Below are positions 37,701 to 50,100 of a stretch of 64,000 bases of DNA, one piece after another (positions within the stretch are counted from its first letter, which is position 1; each line of letters starts with the position of its first letter). A model generated the notes under the pieces. It did no database searches and had not been told where the DNA came from. It saw only the letters and a list, made by a program, of their open reading frames with translations. The DNA comes from Manduca sexta (lineage: Eukaryota > Arthropoda > Insecta > Lepidoptera > Sphingidae), in contig NC_051138.1 of the NCBI RefSeq assembly GCF_014839805.1, positions 7,686,983-7,750,982 on the forward strand, given 5' to 3'. The position numbers were made by a program, and so were the translations under genes.

Positions 37701-40700
37701 TAAAGGAATAATAAAATCTACTACATGGCTAAAACCTAATTTAATTTAAAAGAAATACACTAGCACTACTGCGTTGCTCGCTTATTTATATAAATATGTA
37801 AGTAGTAGTTATTATGAGACCCGACTAAGTACCCAACGGTAACAAAAACACCCAGAACTTTAAATTACAAAACTAATTCGCGGCACTGACCATAAGTAAC
37901 AAGAAGATACACTTAAAATGTTGAAACCTCACATGTTGAATCTCGTAATGGCTAGTAATTACAGTGGCCAATTATATTGCCCGCAATATTGCTTGCACAT
38001 TGTTACTAGGCGACAATCTATATATATAAATGAATCCCTATTTCCCTTGTTCACGCCATCACGCGTGAACGGCTGGACTTCGATTTCACTTTTTCTTTTT
38101 TTGTTGTGGTTGTTATGATCTGGAGAAGGATCTTATGAAAGAAAAAAATAAGGAAGTTGAGCGGAACGTTAAAAAATTTAAGAAAAGTTAATTTCAGCGA
38201 TTTACAGAATGCACGCTGCAAATTCATAGTTAAGACGGGACAACGTCTGTCGGGTCAGCTAGTAGATAATATTATTATCCAGAAGTTGAGAGCCAAAACC
38301 GCTACTTTTTCATAAAATCTGTAATTGCGGTATAAGGTGACATTTATGGTTGGTTCAATGCCAAACGCTAACGAATCATTCAGACTAAAGAGATGTCTAG
38401 ACTATAAATGTGACCTTACTATAACAGATTTAAGGAAAATAGTTTTAGTTTTAGCGCTGCTCTCACCAGGAAATACAACGGTGGACCTACCACCCAGTCC
38501 AAATCCAAAAATAATTTAAAACTTATCTATACTTATAATAAATCTGTAGAGAGGTCAATTCTGTACATGAAATATATTTCCAAAATAACTATCAGGGGTG
38601 ATTAGGGATCGATACTGATGCCAAAAATGCAATTAGTAAAATTTTTGTCTGTCTGTCTGTCTGTCTGTATAACCGTTATAGAAACAAAAACTACTCGACG
38701 GATTTTAACGAAACTTGGTACAATTATTTGTCATACTCCTGTGCTGGTTATAGTATACTTTTCATCACGCTACAATTAATAGGAGCAGAGCAGTGAAGGG
38801 AAATGTTGGGAAAACGGGAGAAGTTACTCCATTTTTAAGCTTCCGTCGCGTGTGCAACCTTAATGGTTAAAGCTACACAGAAATCATGTATGACGGAAAT
38901 GTTCTCCTTAAAATTATGTAAAAATAACCCACGACAGCATATGTCTATCTTTTATGGTTGACTCACAATAACACGTGTAACTCCCGATAGCTTAGCAGTT
39001 CGAAGCTTTCTCATTATATTTGTCTACTCTTACGTTTATAACACTCTCAGTCAGCCCCGGATCTAGGGGGAGGGGGGCAAGTCAGGGCCCGTGCCGTGCG
39101 TGGGAAACTATTACTTTTATAATGGGAAACTTTAGCCTGAAAAACTTTATAACGCGGGCGGAGCCGCGAGCAAAAGCTAGTCTTACATAAATATCCGATT
39201 TTAAAATTACCGAAGTTGATCATATTTTAATTGAAAATGGCTTATATTCGACGATATTTCAAAGAATACCCTATATATTTTCCATTTACGGTATTATGGA
39301 TCAGGATCGTTCTCGGGAATTACATTTAGTCTATAAGGTAAAGTTACTGCGCTACACCATTGAATTATGATATAAAGTAAATTATGAATAACGAAAATAT
39401 GTATTGACCAAATTTGTTTTAAATAAGTACGTGTTATTAAGTACACATTGTATTTTCCCAAAACTATACAATTATCATACAAGTACTCCAATTCGCGTAT
39501 TCAAATTTAAAGAATTGGTTTAATAATATAAGTATGAAACGTAGCGTGATATCCGTTGATTTACCAATTAGGTATTAATTAAACATATAATTAAACACAC
39601 TGTATATGAGTGCAGTCGGTCCATAATAATTCGATCAATAATTCTTCATATTTGGAGTTCGCATTTATTTCAATAGTAATTATGCAGATTCCAGAACCAT
39701 TACTTATATCCAATATTCATTTACTTATTTTATACCTTCGTAACATAAAAGGTACCTACTTCACTAAATACTATACGGTAATATTACTAGGTAAGTATAG
39801 TTTTTTGGCCAGAATAATAAAATCATCGCTGTCAGAATGCAATTTAAATGCTAAAATGCCCTGAGAGTCTACTTCGAAAAACGAAATCCGTAGTTTCGGA
39901 TGACGGATCGTACATTTTGTTACTACGAAGTGTTACGGATCCGATGATGGATTCGACGACGGATCCGTAATCGGATTTTGACACTTATGACATTTTTACT
40001 TTCGTTGACCGCACTATGAAAACCCATTTGACATAAAATACATCGTTTCTTCGTTCGGATCTTAGCGTCAATTTTACGAAAGCTCTAAGCCTTTCGTTTG
40101 ATTTTCGTTTGGTACTCCAGAGGTTTGAAAATTGCTCAATAACTCCTGTGTGAAGAATTGTTGCAATAGGAAAGTGCTGGGCGAAGTTGGAAGCGTCTCT
40201 AACTGCGTAAAACCTTCGTAACATGGAATTTGTAAGAGCTTATAGGACTTTGCCACCCCTTTTGAAACCATCTGCGAGGATATAGTTGTGTATAGTACAC
40301 TAATTCCTCCAAAGAACATATACGGGGAATTGATACTACCACTAAGGTAAGCTACAGAAGAAATATTACTTTGTACCTTTCTCAAGAACCTAGCTGGTAT
40401 TAGTATTGTAGTATTCTTAACGTCTAAATTATCTTGTTTTTGTTTTTTGATGCATTGTACTAAAATGTATATAAGTAATACTTTTCTAATTTCATATTTT
40501 GACTGCGCTACATTTTTATTCCAGGAGTTGTTAGGGAGCTGTGGAACTAAGTGTAGATGGGTCCATGGCCCAGCAAACAGTCTCTGAGTGCCTCAGGCAA
40601 GTGTCTGAGTCAGCCTCATATATTGACTAAATTTATAAAATTTCCACAAAACCGACAAGAAAGGACTCTTATTAAAGAACAGTGAGTTAATAAATATTAA

Positions 40701-43700
40701 TCATTCTTAGAAAGTACCTAAGTATCATCCACATAGCATTAGCCTTTAATTTAAAATAAATTTAAACACTTTATTTACTTAGGTTAAACAAGCCATTAAT
40801 AATTTCTCATTTTTCATAAATATGTAATTCCAGGCAGAAATGTATGTGGGTGCATTGACTGCACCCATATAACCATTAGAAAACTTTTGAATTTTATGCC
40901 ATCCTTTGTACAAAGTGCCTATGACTTTGAATTTATTAGACTTTAAACATATATGTTTTCTTGTTTCAGAATCAAATAATTAAACAACTACTAACTCGCT
41001 AGAGCTGCCATAACCAACACTGCATCACGCATGGAAGATTAACTACCAAATATATGTTATCGGAAAATAAAACATTATTACAATCATTTTTATATTTGTT
41101 TATTATTTTTTTTTTATTCATTTCTTTTAACTCTCTCCAGTACTTCTTTTTTTTTCAGTTCAGTCAATGCGAAGGACCCGATTAGAGGTCCGCCTGTGTC
41201 GCTGGGTGCACTCGTCGTCGTACTCTCCTTGAAACTGTTAGGTGGAATCATAAATCATAAAAATGTTAATTATTTATTGTAAACATCCTAACACAGGGTA
41301 CATAAATATATGGGTTCTTATTCCTACTGGGATGAAAAATAATAAAATTCATAGAAAGATTGAATAAATTTTACCATAAAAACCATTGTGTATATCGATG
41401 GGCAAAACTAATGATTTCTTTAATAGATCAAACCAAAAATTTACTTGTTATTACACAATAACTGCCTTTACAATGAAAAGATCATTTGTTTAAAGCGAGT
41501 AAATAACATTTTAATAATAAACTTACCAATACAATCAATAATTTTACTTGTAAATGACAATTCCAATTTGTTGTGATTTTCGCCAATCAACTTGTCAATG
41601 TCCATCAATTGTCAAAAATTCTAATATTCCACAGATTAAAACATAATGCAATAAGACCGTAGATTGCATAATCAGTAAAAATATTTATTATTTTGTCATT
41701 AATAAACATTTAGAGTTATGAAATAATAGATAGATTGCAGAAAACCTAATTAGACATCCAATTTATATGTTTTTTTACAAGAATGCCATGATAGGTAAAA
41801 ATTACGGTTTTTGAAGATACACATCTCTAATCCGACACAATATTTTCATTCGAACGATTGTTTATGGTTCCGAAAGAAACGATGACGGATCCGAAGTAAT
41901 TTGGTAGTAGGGTTAAATCCGAAGTTCGTCGTTTCTTCGTTTCGGAACAACGTTTCGATGTTCGTTTTTCGAAGTAGGGCCTCTGGTTAATACGTACGCA
42001 GGTAAATTAGATAAAATCAAAGATAAATGTAGGTACATACCTATAAACATTTTTAAACCTTAAATATACATTTTTTATACTTATTTCGCAAAATTTTATA
42101 TATTTTTTTACCAACAGAAATTACTGGTAGATGTCATTGGACTAAAGCAACGTTTTTTGTCTACAAATTCCAATGAAATCGAGTTCTGTTTTATTTGATT
42201 GCAGTCATATTTTTGTCTACATAAGTGTCTTGTAACTTTTAAAATAATTGTAATTCAACTCGAAAATTTATTAATACCATTGTTGGTGAAAGTATGAAAC
42301 ATAATATTAAATTAAATTACTAATTTTATAACGGTAAATATTCTACATCCGTCTAAACAGAATTTGCATATTAAAATGTTAAATAAGTTGTTATTACACC
42401 CTAAGGGTGTGGACAGATTAAATTCACCTGATTTTTGTTTAAAAAAATAGTAAACCTTTCATAAAGAAACTCACTAACTAACTAATGACTTACAAATATA
42501 TCACGGTATTATACCCTGCTCACGATATTATACGGAAGATATTTGCTACGATGAAACAAATGAAAAAAAAACAATATATACGGAGATTTTTCTTTATTTG
42601 GTTCGTTGTTCCCAATTCTCATTCTTGATACTAACAAGTAGACTAAGTAATTCACATATCAATTGCGAGCTGCAACCGGTTTTTTAATACTCATTTACAT
42701 TACATGCCTGTCTGAAAGATTTGCATTATCCATAGGATATTTATAACTTGGTAGTGTTGAACGCGCAAATTTTGCGACGCGTCCAATATTTGCCGAAAAT
42801 GAATCAGATTTTTCTGAATTCATTTTTAGGCAACAATCAATATTTTCCGTCGTTAAAAAATAGCCCATAGCATCCAGAAGTAATGTAGCTTCCTATTACT
42901 GAAAAAAAATCTAAATCATTTTTGCAGTTCCTTAGATTAGCGCGTTTAAAGAAACTATTCAGCTTTTTATAAATGCATAGATACAGATTTGTCACATTAA
43001 CTTCGTTTTAAAATAAAAATACTTTAATCTAAAACTTCGTTATTTCTATTTCAGATGCTACAATTCACAATCGTGATACTGCACCCTGTTCACAATCAAC
43101 GAGGTGCAGATATCGACCACATTGGAAAGATTTCGCCTGCCGAAGATACTATACCAAAACAAGAAGGCGCTTTCCATCATCAAAACGAACGAGTCATATC
43201 TGTCAGAATAACATCATCGGTTGCTGTAGGACGAACGAAAGATAAAACACAGACAAATCTAAAAAACAATGGCAAGTCTGTGACTCATGAAAGCAATGTT
43301 ACACCGACTTCAGAACCCATAGATATAAGCGAATATTCTAAAAACAAAATGACTGATATACCTCCAGATTTAGCAGGTGCTAATATAGAATTCATTAAAC
43401 AACTTAATGCAAAAAAAGAAGCAAAAGAACACAACTTAGAAAACATACATCCGTTTAAATTAGTAATTAATAATCAACGTTATAACACAGATGACGAAAT
43501 TCTCGAAGAATCTACTTCTTTATATGATGACATTGACGAAGTAGAAAATTTAGAAAATGTTCCCCTTGAACGAAAGATACCATCGTCTGTCAATGCTAAT
43601 CACGTAAGTGAAAAGTCTGAACCTCCTCAACCGCAGGACTCAAATGAATCATACGTGATAAAACATGACGAAAAAATTGAAAAAAATTATAGAATTAATA

Positions 43701-44791
43701 ATGATACCATAAAAGACATACAAAACGGAAAAAGAAAGTTAGATATCAGCAATATAAGTAAAGATAGGCAAAGTGATAGTCGTGTCCCCGCTGACGAAGA
43801 ATCTGAAAACTTTAAAATAGACGATGAACTCTATATTGGTGATAATTACGAAGACAATAATTCTAACCAAACGTTTGACTCTACAGCAGAATCATCTCTT
43901 AAATCTGTAATAGAAGTAACGACAAAATTAATTGATGATGCAGATGCAGAACCACAAGTTGAACAAGTAGTATCATCTAATCAAAACTACTTACAAGAAT
44001 TTAGAAATAAACCTTTAAATGGAAGAGGGAATATTCCCAGACTAACAACGGTTAGTTTTAATATAGTTCATGATAATGTCAAGGGGGCGGAAAATTATGA
44101 TGAACAAACAACATATAGAAATCCAACACACTCCCTCGCTCAGCCTGTGCAAAATTATGAACAACCAAAATTTACAGTGAACCTGCGCGTATATATAGTG
44201 AACCTGCAAAGTTTTATAGTGAACCTGCTAAAATATATAGCGAACCTGCTAAAATATATAGTGAACCTGCTAAAATATATAGTGAGCCTGCAAAAATTTA
44301 TAGCGAACCCGCCAAATTCTATAGTGAACCCGCTTCCCTGCATCTGGAGTCCAAGCGCTACCCCAAATTTTACACCGTGGCAACATTATTCACAGTCTGC
44401 AGGTACCACAACCATTAACACTACACCCGTTACGATGATTACAAATCCATCCATGTCACGAAGTATGCCAAAAGTGGATCTTGAACCGGAAAAAAATTAC
44501 GAAGTGGACGAGAAACTCAGCATCGTAACTAATGGACGTAGTCATGGTGTCCAAGAGTCAACTACGGAGAAGTGCAAACAAGACAATTGCAAAGTGGGAT
44601 ACGTAGTGGAAGGTCGGCAATATAAAAAATACAGAGTGGAAGAAAGGACGTCAGACGGATTTATAGTTGGGGAATACGGTGTTGTGAGGAATGAAGACGG
44701 AGCTCTCCGGGGTGTCAGATATACAGCCGATAGCGACGCTAGTCCTCGTCTCATATACGATGCGCTTATGAAGTTCCTACAGCTCAGATAA
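27528..44791 (+). CDS. secreted cuticle-type protein with R&R-like chitin-binding module
   Basis: Two inferred exons: 27528-27560 (11 codons, MNYNLSWILFL, donor GTATGA) and 43055-44791, joined in phase 0; 589 residues. The large exon is clear: it opens after a TTTCTATTTCAG acceptor and stays open to TAA. Its first residues (MLQFTIVIL) complete a signal peptide only when joined to exon 1. Then come a long acidic, Ser/Asn-rich region, an eight-unit 21-bp array (44176-44343), a Thr-rich linker, and a C-terminal module reading KKYRVEERTSDGFIVGEYGV then GALRGVRYTAD, the pattern of Chitin_bind_4 (R&R) cuticle proteins. It likely binds chitin outside the cell. The array is translated in an unexpected frame (see findings), which suggests paired one-base indels or assembly errors. 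The exon 1 link is inference; the large exon could instead start at its own ATG at 43055. Confidence 0.7.
29798..30462 (+). mobile_element. Helitron-type element with internal tandem repeat
   Basis: The right end has the hairpin GCGGGCGGAGCCGCGGGC followed by AAAAGCTAG and a T, the Helitron 3' signature. Inside are two full 122-123 bp units plus a truncated third, starting TTGGATAGCC at 29798, 29920 and 30043. The left end is not defined. It shares its tail and the ATAGGAGC-GAGCAGT block with 38526-39180. Confidence 0.75.
31619..31701. repeat. (AT)n microsatellite, about 41 units
   Basis: An uninterrupted AT run of about 83 bases beside a degenerate Helitron-like segment. Its length in the assembly may be inexact. 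Confidence 0.97.
31705..31925 (+). mobile_element. degenerate Helitron-like fragment
   Basis: Contains the usual body phrases (TAATCTCTGAAACTGCTGAG; ATCCCGTGGGAATAT) and a decayed tail AAGCGGTGACGCGAGCAAGAAG where intact copies have the GC hairpin and CTAG. A second decayed tail, GGGCGGAGCCGAGGGCGCAA, lies near 32065. Confidence 0.5.
32150..32235. repeat. GC-rich repeat fragment
   Basis: Starts AATGGCGTAGCTAT and runs into GGGGGCCCCCAAAGC, a phrase typical of insect MITE/SINE ends. No partner in the window, so family unassigned. Confidence 0.35.
32937..33058. mobile_element. fold-back MITE, 122 bp
   Basis: TCGACCCATC at the left end is mirrored by GATGGGTCGA at the right, and the complementarity extends inward with few mismatches to GTAAAACACTGATT / AATCAGTGTTTTAC. 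The whole element folds into one hairpin; no target duplication could be fixed. Confidence 0.8.
36192..36548 (-). pseudogene. R1-like non-LTR retrotransposon fragment (3' end of RT ORF)
   Basis: GC-rich island in AT-rich intron. On the minus strand one frame gives LWAGFLPWDLNAKFL and DVFHWREE, a second gives FAEWLDRRHGTATFRLTLV and TGHG, and a TGA then stands before FSKCPCRI. These are the motifs found in order after the reverse transcriptase core of R1-type elements. At least one frameshift and one stop make it dead. Confidence 0.7.
38017..38262 (+). mobile_element. short non-autonomous Helitron, 246 bp
   Basis: Starts A|TCTATATATATAAATGA, contains CACGCGTGAACGGCTGGAC, and ends with a hairpin-forming ACGGGACAACGTCTGTCGGG, then TCAGCTAG|T. 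The A and T flanks fit Helitron insertion without target duplication. No coding capacity. Confidence 0.7.
38526..39180 (+). mobile_element. non-autonomous Helitron, 655 bp (plus copy)
   Basis: Left end A|TCTATACTTATAATAAA; right end hairpin GCGGGCGGAGCCGCGAGC then AAAAGCTAG|T. Contains four to five TCTG units (38646-38668). About 530 bases from the left end are nearly identical to the reverse-strand copy at 58742-59584; the two diverge near 39052. Confidence 0.85.
39863..41983 (+). mobile_element. PIF/Harbinger transposon relic, 2.1 kb
   Basis: Imperfect terminal inverted repeats: both ends share CTACTTCGAAAAACGAA (39870 onward and complement ending near 41983). Inside on the plus strand are transposase pieces in order: QQTVSECLRQVSESASY (about 40570-40620), then in another frame FIKFPQNRQERTLIKEQ (40632-40682), a donor, and after an acceptor NVCGCIDCTHI (40839-40871), which matches the first catalytic Asp region of HARBI1-type transposases. 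Later DDE motifs are missing. The first piece runs into a stop and the second needs a one-base shift, so the gene is broken. A clear 3-bp target duplication is not visible. Confidence 0.75.
44176..44343 (+). repeat. eight-copy 21-bp coding tandem repeat
   Basis: Units start at 44176, 44197, 44218, 44239, 44260, 44281, 44302 and 44323. In the open ORF they read as variants of VNLLKYI; one frame over they read SEPAKIY. Differences among units are mostly at third positions of the SEPAKIY frame. Confidence 0.95.
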
Positions 44792-45210
44792 ATGTAAAAC
44801 TAGTACTAAATATTTTTTAAAGTTCCAGTGGGTTGCCATCGTCGGTTTTATGCTAAGTATAAAAAATGGTCTAATTTTATTTGCTCATTTATTTAGCTCT
44901 AGGAAAACGGTGTAGTAAGAACAACAAAGTGTGTTTCAACAGCTCGTTATTTATTATTAAGACTGATTGATTACAACGGTACAATGTCATGACGTACCAC
45001 ATAATACCGACTACATAATATTGATTGTTTTTAGGGTATGTTCATATTGCGTCACAGATAAGATTCATAGAATTAGGATTACAAGCATGTTGCTACTATT
45101 CCGATTGATTATTAAAATGTAATTTAAATTTGTGTTACTTCTCTTTATAGAATTTTCCGCATTAATCTCGTAACTAAAATCTCGACATCGTTATAATATT
45201 TAATAATTCA

Positions 45211-45364
45211 TGGGCGTAGGCTGTTTCAACTCAGGGGTAAGGGCTAAACGGAAACTTCGTATGCTATATAGTCCCAATAACTCAATAAATGTATGGAGGC
45301 ATTTGTGTTGAATCCAGGAGAGAGGGCATGTGCCCATCCCTGCTCCTATCAGCCTACGCCTATG
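45211..45364. mobile_element. small element with terminal inverted repeats
   Basis: GGCGTAGGCTG near the left end is mirrored by CAGCCTACGCC near the right; 154 bp, no coding capacity. MITE-like; target duplication uncertain. Confidence 0.55.
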
Positions 45365-47020
45365 CAAAGGGTTCTTTCGATAGCACAAAAACCTAAAATG
45401 AATACTTACTTAGCTGCTTTTATTATAATTAGTAGGTACTCATGATCATTTATAATATAAGCATGTCCTTTAGATATCCCGACTCCTTTTATACGTTTAA
45501 TATTATGAATCCATTTAATATTGTTTTATTTCATTGATATTCAAAAATAAATAAAGAAACAAAGGAATTCGAATGACATAAATTGCAACAGTACCTAAGC
45601 AATTAAGTATCTGGGTACCTACTAGGTACTTATAGAGGATAGAGGCAAGGAGCACCATCTTTTATGGGGGAAAGTTGAACAGTCCAGCGGTAAGCAACAA
45701 TTAACAACTTACAAACCCACCACAATAGAGCTAGTGTAGCAAGAGGATATACTTAACATGAAGTTAGTTAGTTGTGAACGGAGTAAAGTGCTAAGTTGGA
45801 CAATTTAATTACTCTATTGACTAGTCAACTAATGAAACCTCAGTATATAAAATCACAACTATTGACGTAGTCCAAAATAATTTGGTAAATTTAATCTTTA
45901 AAAGCTACTGTGACATTAATTCATGATCCTACTTTATTCAATTTTAGCGCTATCTTTAAAATTGTACCATTTGCTACCGTGGCGTCACCAATTTCACACT
46001 TTTCGACGGACACCTTTTCATACACAGAGAAGGTGCTTCTTGCCTCTACCCTCCAAATTACTGCTAGATATTGTTAATTTTTGGCGTAGCACAGCAACAT
46101 AGTGCTTGTAGCCAAATATAAAAAAAAACTGTTAATATGTTAAGCACTTTAAAAACGATGCACTCTTTGTTGTAAAATATATGAATTTACTCATTTTTTT
46201 ATATACTCTTAATTATTTAAGTAAACGTCGAGATGGGTAGCGAAATGCCTGACCAATTTGAAACAACGCTCTTCAAGTTTCGGAATTACCTACATGCCTA
46301 AACCAAGTACTACCCAGTAATGTCACTTGTTACAATGGGACGGTTTATTGTATGTCTGTTACGAGGTTTATGCAGAAAAAATACCTATTTAAATTATGCT
46401 GGTGCTGCAAGGCGCAAGATACAAAATTTTATTTAATATGGATTATGATTGTATAGGTACTGCATAATTCAAATTTCAATAGAACTATGTAGACAATATT
46501 CTCATATACTAATAGATAGATAAGTAGATTTATGCATTATGTTTAAAATGAAGCGGTGTAACTGCGGTGCCATTTTCATTAATATTAGTTGAAATTTTAG
46601 TTAATAAATCACTCGCTAATAATTAACTTTATTAAATAGGTAGGTAGTCCACTTATATAATAAAATTGTGATCAATAATATTTCTTTCTTTTTTTCAATC
46701 ACTTACTTAGTGTCGACACAATTCATGTCACAACAATCCTAGGTATTCACAATTCAGTCCGAACTTCGAACTGAAATAAGTAAATAGGTATCTAGGTAAG
46801 TATATCTATAGGTCTGGGATTTATATTATACATTCAAAAATGTGTATTAGATTACCATGTCGACGTGAATTTAACCATTAAAAATATCAATCAAATGGTA
46901 CGATGCCATGAAAATCTGATTATGACCTACTGTAAGCGTTCCTGACATGTTTGTGATATTTAAAAAAAAAACAAAATTTTATAAGTATTTTAATTACTGT
47001 CACTGTTGATGGGCTATTTT

Positions 47021-47110
47021 TCCCGCACTTCGCTAGTAAAAGGTTGGGACGTTGTGCGTGTTGTCCCAGTTAAAGGTCTAGCCAGCCCAACTCATTCCAG
47101 AAGTGCGGGA
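47021..47110. mobile_element. fold-back element, 90 bp
   Basis: TCCCGCACTTC at the left is exactly complementary to GAAGTGCGGGA at the right, with a second pairing block GTTGGG / CCCAAC inside. A fragment of the same kind is at 10901-10936. Confidence 0.65.
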
Positions 47111-50100
47111 TCATCAAACTATTATGGTATTATAAGATAACAAAACTGATAAAACACAATGTTTTTTAAATACAGGTCTTCCACTATAATGACCAAAAGT
47201 ATACGTATAACTAATAATTTAGTAATTAAGTATTTCATCTTATTAAAACACAAAAATGATGTGCAAAATTACAAAGTAAAAAGCATTTAATATAAGATAT
47301 AAAGCATTAGATAAACAGTATCGGCCATATAGGCCGCGACCTAGGGTACAGCTTATTTCTAAGTTTGCGCGGCCAACCTTATAATGGCAACCTGAAAATT
47401 TAAAGTAGAACATATTGTGTCTGACCTGAGGACCTCTTTTCAGGTGTACCTAAAGTCTAAACTCCATGTGTGAACTGTTACCGCCTTTTATTTTGCTCCC
47501 GAGGTATATGTGGGGCTGCACGAACTTAGTATCCGAATACTGTACTGGTTTAAAACCAAGTTTTTGATACAGATATGACCGAATAATTTTGTTCATGTAT
47601 TATATGACAAATGTAATGAAAGAAAAATTTGAAGACAAATAAATTGATTTAAATAGGCGAGTTTATTAGAAACAGATAAATACTTACTATTACTTATCAT
47701 AACTGATAAAATGTAATATCTAGTATTATTTGCATTGGTACAATACTAGCATGATTAGATTTAGATGCTTACCTAACGGCCGATCTCAATAACTGACTAA
47801 CATTTAATTGGAATTTGCCATCTCAGCTAGGTACTAAATTTACGCTGTTACTGCTGTTTTAATATCAAAACTTTTTGTGAGAGCACCTGCCAAAGTTTTT
47901 AATTTTTGCCTAAAAAAATCTTAGTGAATGCTTCTTATGTTTTAACTATGATTCTTTTCAATATTTTTACATTAAGTATATTTTATGTAAAGGAATTTAA
48001 ATAAAATTCTGCATAATTAAAGCAATGATCCATAGCTAGAGCAATCTCTTTCATCTTTGGCAAAAACGAAACGCACCGATGACAGAAAAGATATTTGACA
48101 CTTTGATAGATGTTGAACTTCACAAATAAGGTATTCTTATCTATCTTTGTTTATAAAAACACAGATAATCACCAAAACATAGCATTTCAACTGTTTGTAA
48201 TGACAGTAAGATATTGAGATCAACTGTAAATGGATTAAAACGATAACACAAGATTACATCAATGACACTTTACTTTGTAAAATTTAGAATTACCCCTGTG
48301 ACAGCTTTCCAACGCAGACGCATTAGCGTCTGGGTTTGGGAGCATATTAAAAATACATGCTTCGTATTAGTAATTATTATTACAATTTTTATAGATTAAT
48401 AACATGTTTGGGATGAAAATAGTAACTTATAATAATATTTCTAAAATATGAAAAATAAGTTCTATATTTTACACATTTCGAAGTATTTTTAAGTAGTACA
48501 CATTCATTTTTAATTTCAGGTAATTATTTCTATTTCATATATTTTACTTCCCAAACCGAGAGCTTATCATCAGTGGTACGAAGCGTTACTATGACTGCAG
48601 AACTTGCACTAATAAAGTATGATATTTTTGTCGTACATATTGCACTGTTCAAAAATTCTAAAGTTTATAGACGTGATTTCAATGACAGCTGTCACAGGTC
48701 TCATCTAAAATTGTATAAAGTATAACAATTATTTTAATGTCGGTGATTGCAACATATTACAGCTGTTCCTAGCCACACAGATAATACACGTACAGTTGAA
48801 TAAACTGTGTTTACAATAATTATTAGGTACTAACCATTCTGAGACTGACTATCGCTTCTAATTTTTTCCGCAATAAACCGCAGCTTAATATGGTTTAATC
48901 TACAATTTACTACGTGCGATAGGCCGACAAATACAATCTTATCCACTAATAATATTATTTTTATCTTACAATAAATATAAATGAGTAAAATTAAATATAT
49001 AAAATGTGTACCTATAATATAGCATTCAACTTAAACTACGTTCTATTAGTTTAACTTTAAATATAGGGTCTTTTGGCCCCGCAATTTTGTGGTAACAATT
49101 CAATAGAAGAAGAATTAAATTAAAAGTGAAACCTGTTTCAAGGAAATCTGTTTCTTTATACTTTTATCCTAAGTTTTTGTCGTAATAATATATAATCTAA
49201 AATTGGGCAGCTATTCTTTTCCAATTGTTAACGCATTCGGAATAACGATTCTTAAACATTAATTCATTCTTTATTTTATCAACTCGATCAAGTTTCAAAT
49301 TTCTTAATATTAGTATACAATTGAAAACTACATGCCTACTTTGAACAACAAGAATTTCCGCACAAACATAACAGTTAAAGCAATTTACTGACAATATATT
49401 ATGTGTATTAACCAACAACAACAATTTAACTATTTGTGGAAACTGGAAGCACATTAAAACACTGGTGTACCCAGCCGTCACGTGCGGCGGCGACTTGCCT
49501 TCAAAGCACATTTATTTATTAAATCGTTACAACACTCTTATAACTAACTATTCGATTTTTCATACGATTAAAATGTATAACATTCTGTTATACGCGTATT
49601 TTACTATAAAGCTAGATAGTAGAGTATAGTGACGCCAATAACATTTATCTCGCCCAAAATAAGTACTTTTTTGTCCCTGCTACAAAATAATTGAGGGACG
49701 TTTCGCTGAAATGCCAAAGACATAATTTTTTTAAACGGTAAGAAAATAAGTGTAAAATAAAAGCATCTTTCAAAAATTATTATGAATTGTTGATCTGATC
49801 CACATGTACCTAAATATTGAAAATATCTGAAAATGTTAATATATCATGTAGACACGTACAGTGTTTTGAAAAAACTGATTTCAATATGGTACTTTGTGGC
49901 TTGCGTAACAAGTCTCACGCAGCATAATTATATTCTAAAACTTGATAATTGCTTTGGAATATTAAAATTGAGCAATATGATATTTCTTGTGTACAATATT
50001 TTAACACATTTTATGCAATTTTGTATATTACAAATATATATTTTTAAAAACACTTTTCCATCTGCGATATGTTTGTGTGTTTCACAAATATATTAGATAA

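Larger units (their letters stand above)
27561..43054 (+). other. 15.5 kb intron rich in mobile elements
   Basis: No further exon is needed, because the flanking exons are in phase. It holds Helitron-type elements, an R1-like fragment, a PIF/Harbinger relic, a fold-back element and a (TA)n array. In the remaining sequence I see only AT-rich DNA; small open frames (27593, 28759, 30667, 37918, 39610) have no motif support. Confidence 0.55.

Noticed and set aside
39985..40385. Minus-strand ORFs, one containing LRRFYAVRDASNF
   Set aside because: They resemble a Harbinger phrase only superficially and lie opposite to the real transposase pieces; treated as chance.
44155..44343. Minus-strand ORF with repeated FTIYFSR
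   Set aside because: Antisense reading of the 21-bp array; any 21-bp array without a stop stays open.
49197..49511. 104-codon minus-strand ORF
   Set aside because: No domain, no splice context, composition typical of AT-rich spacer.
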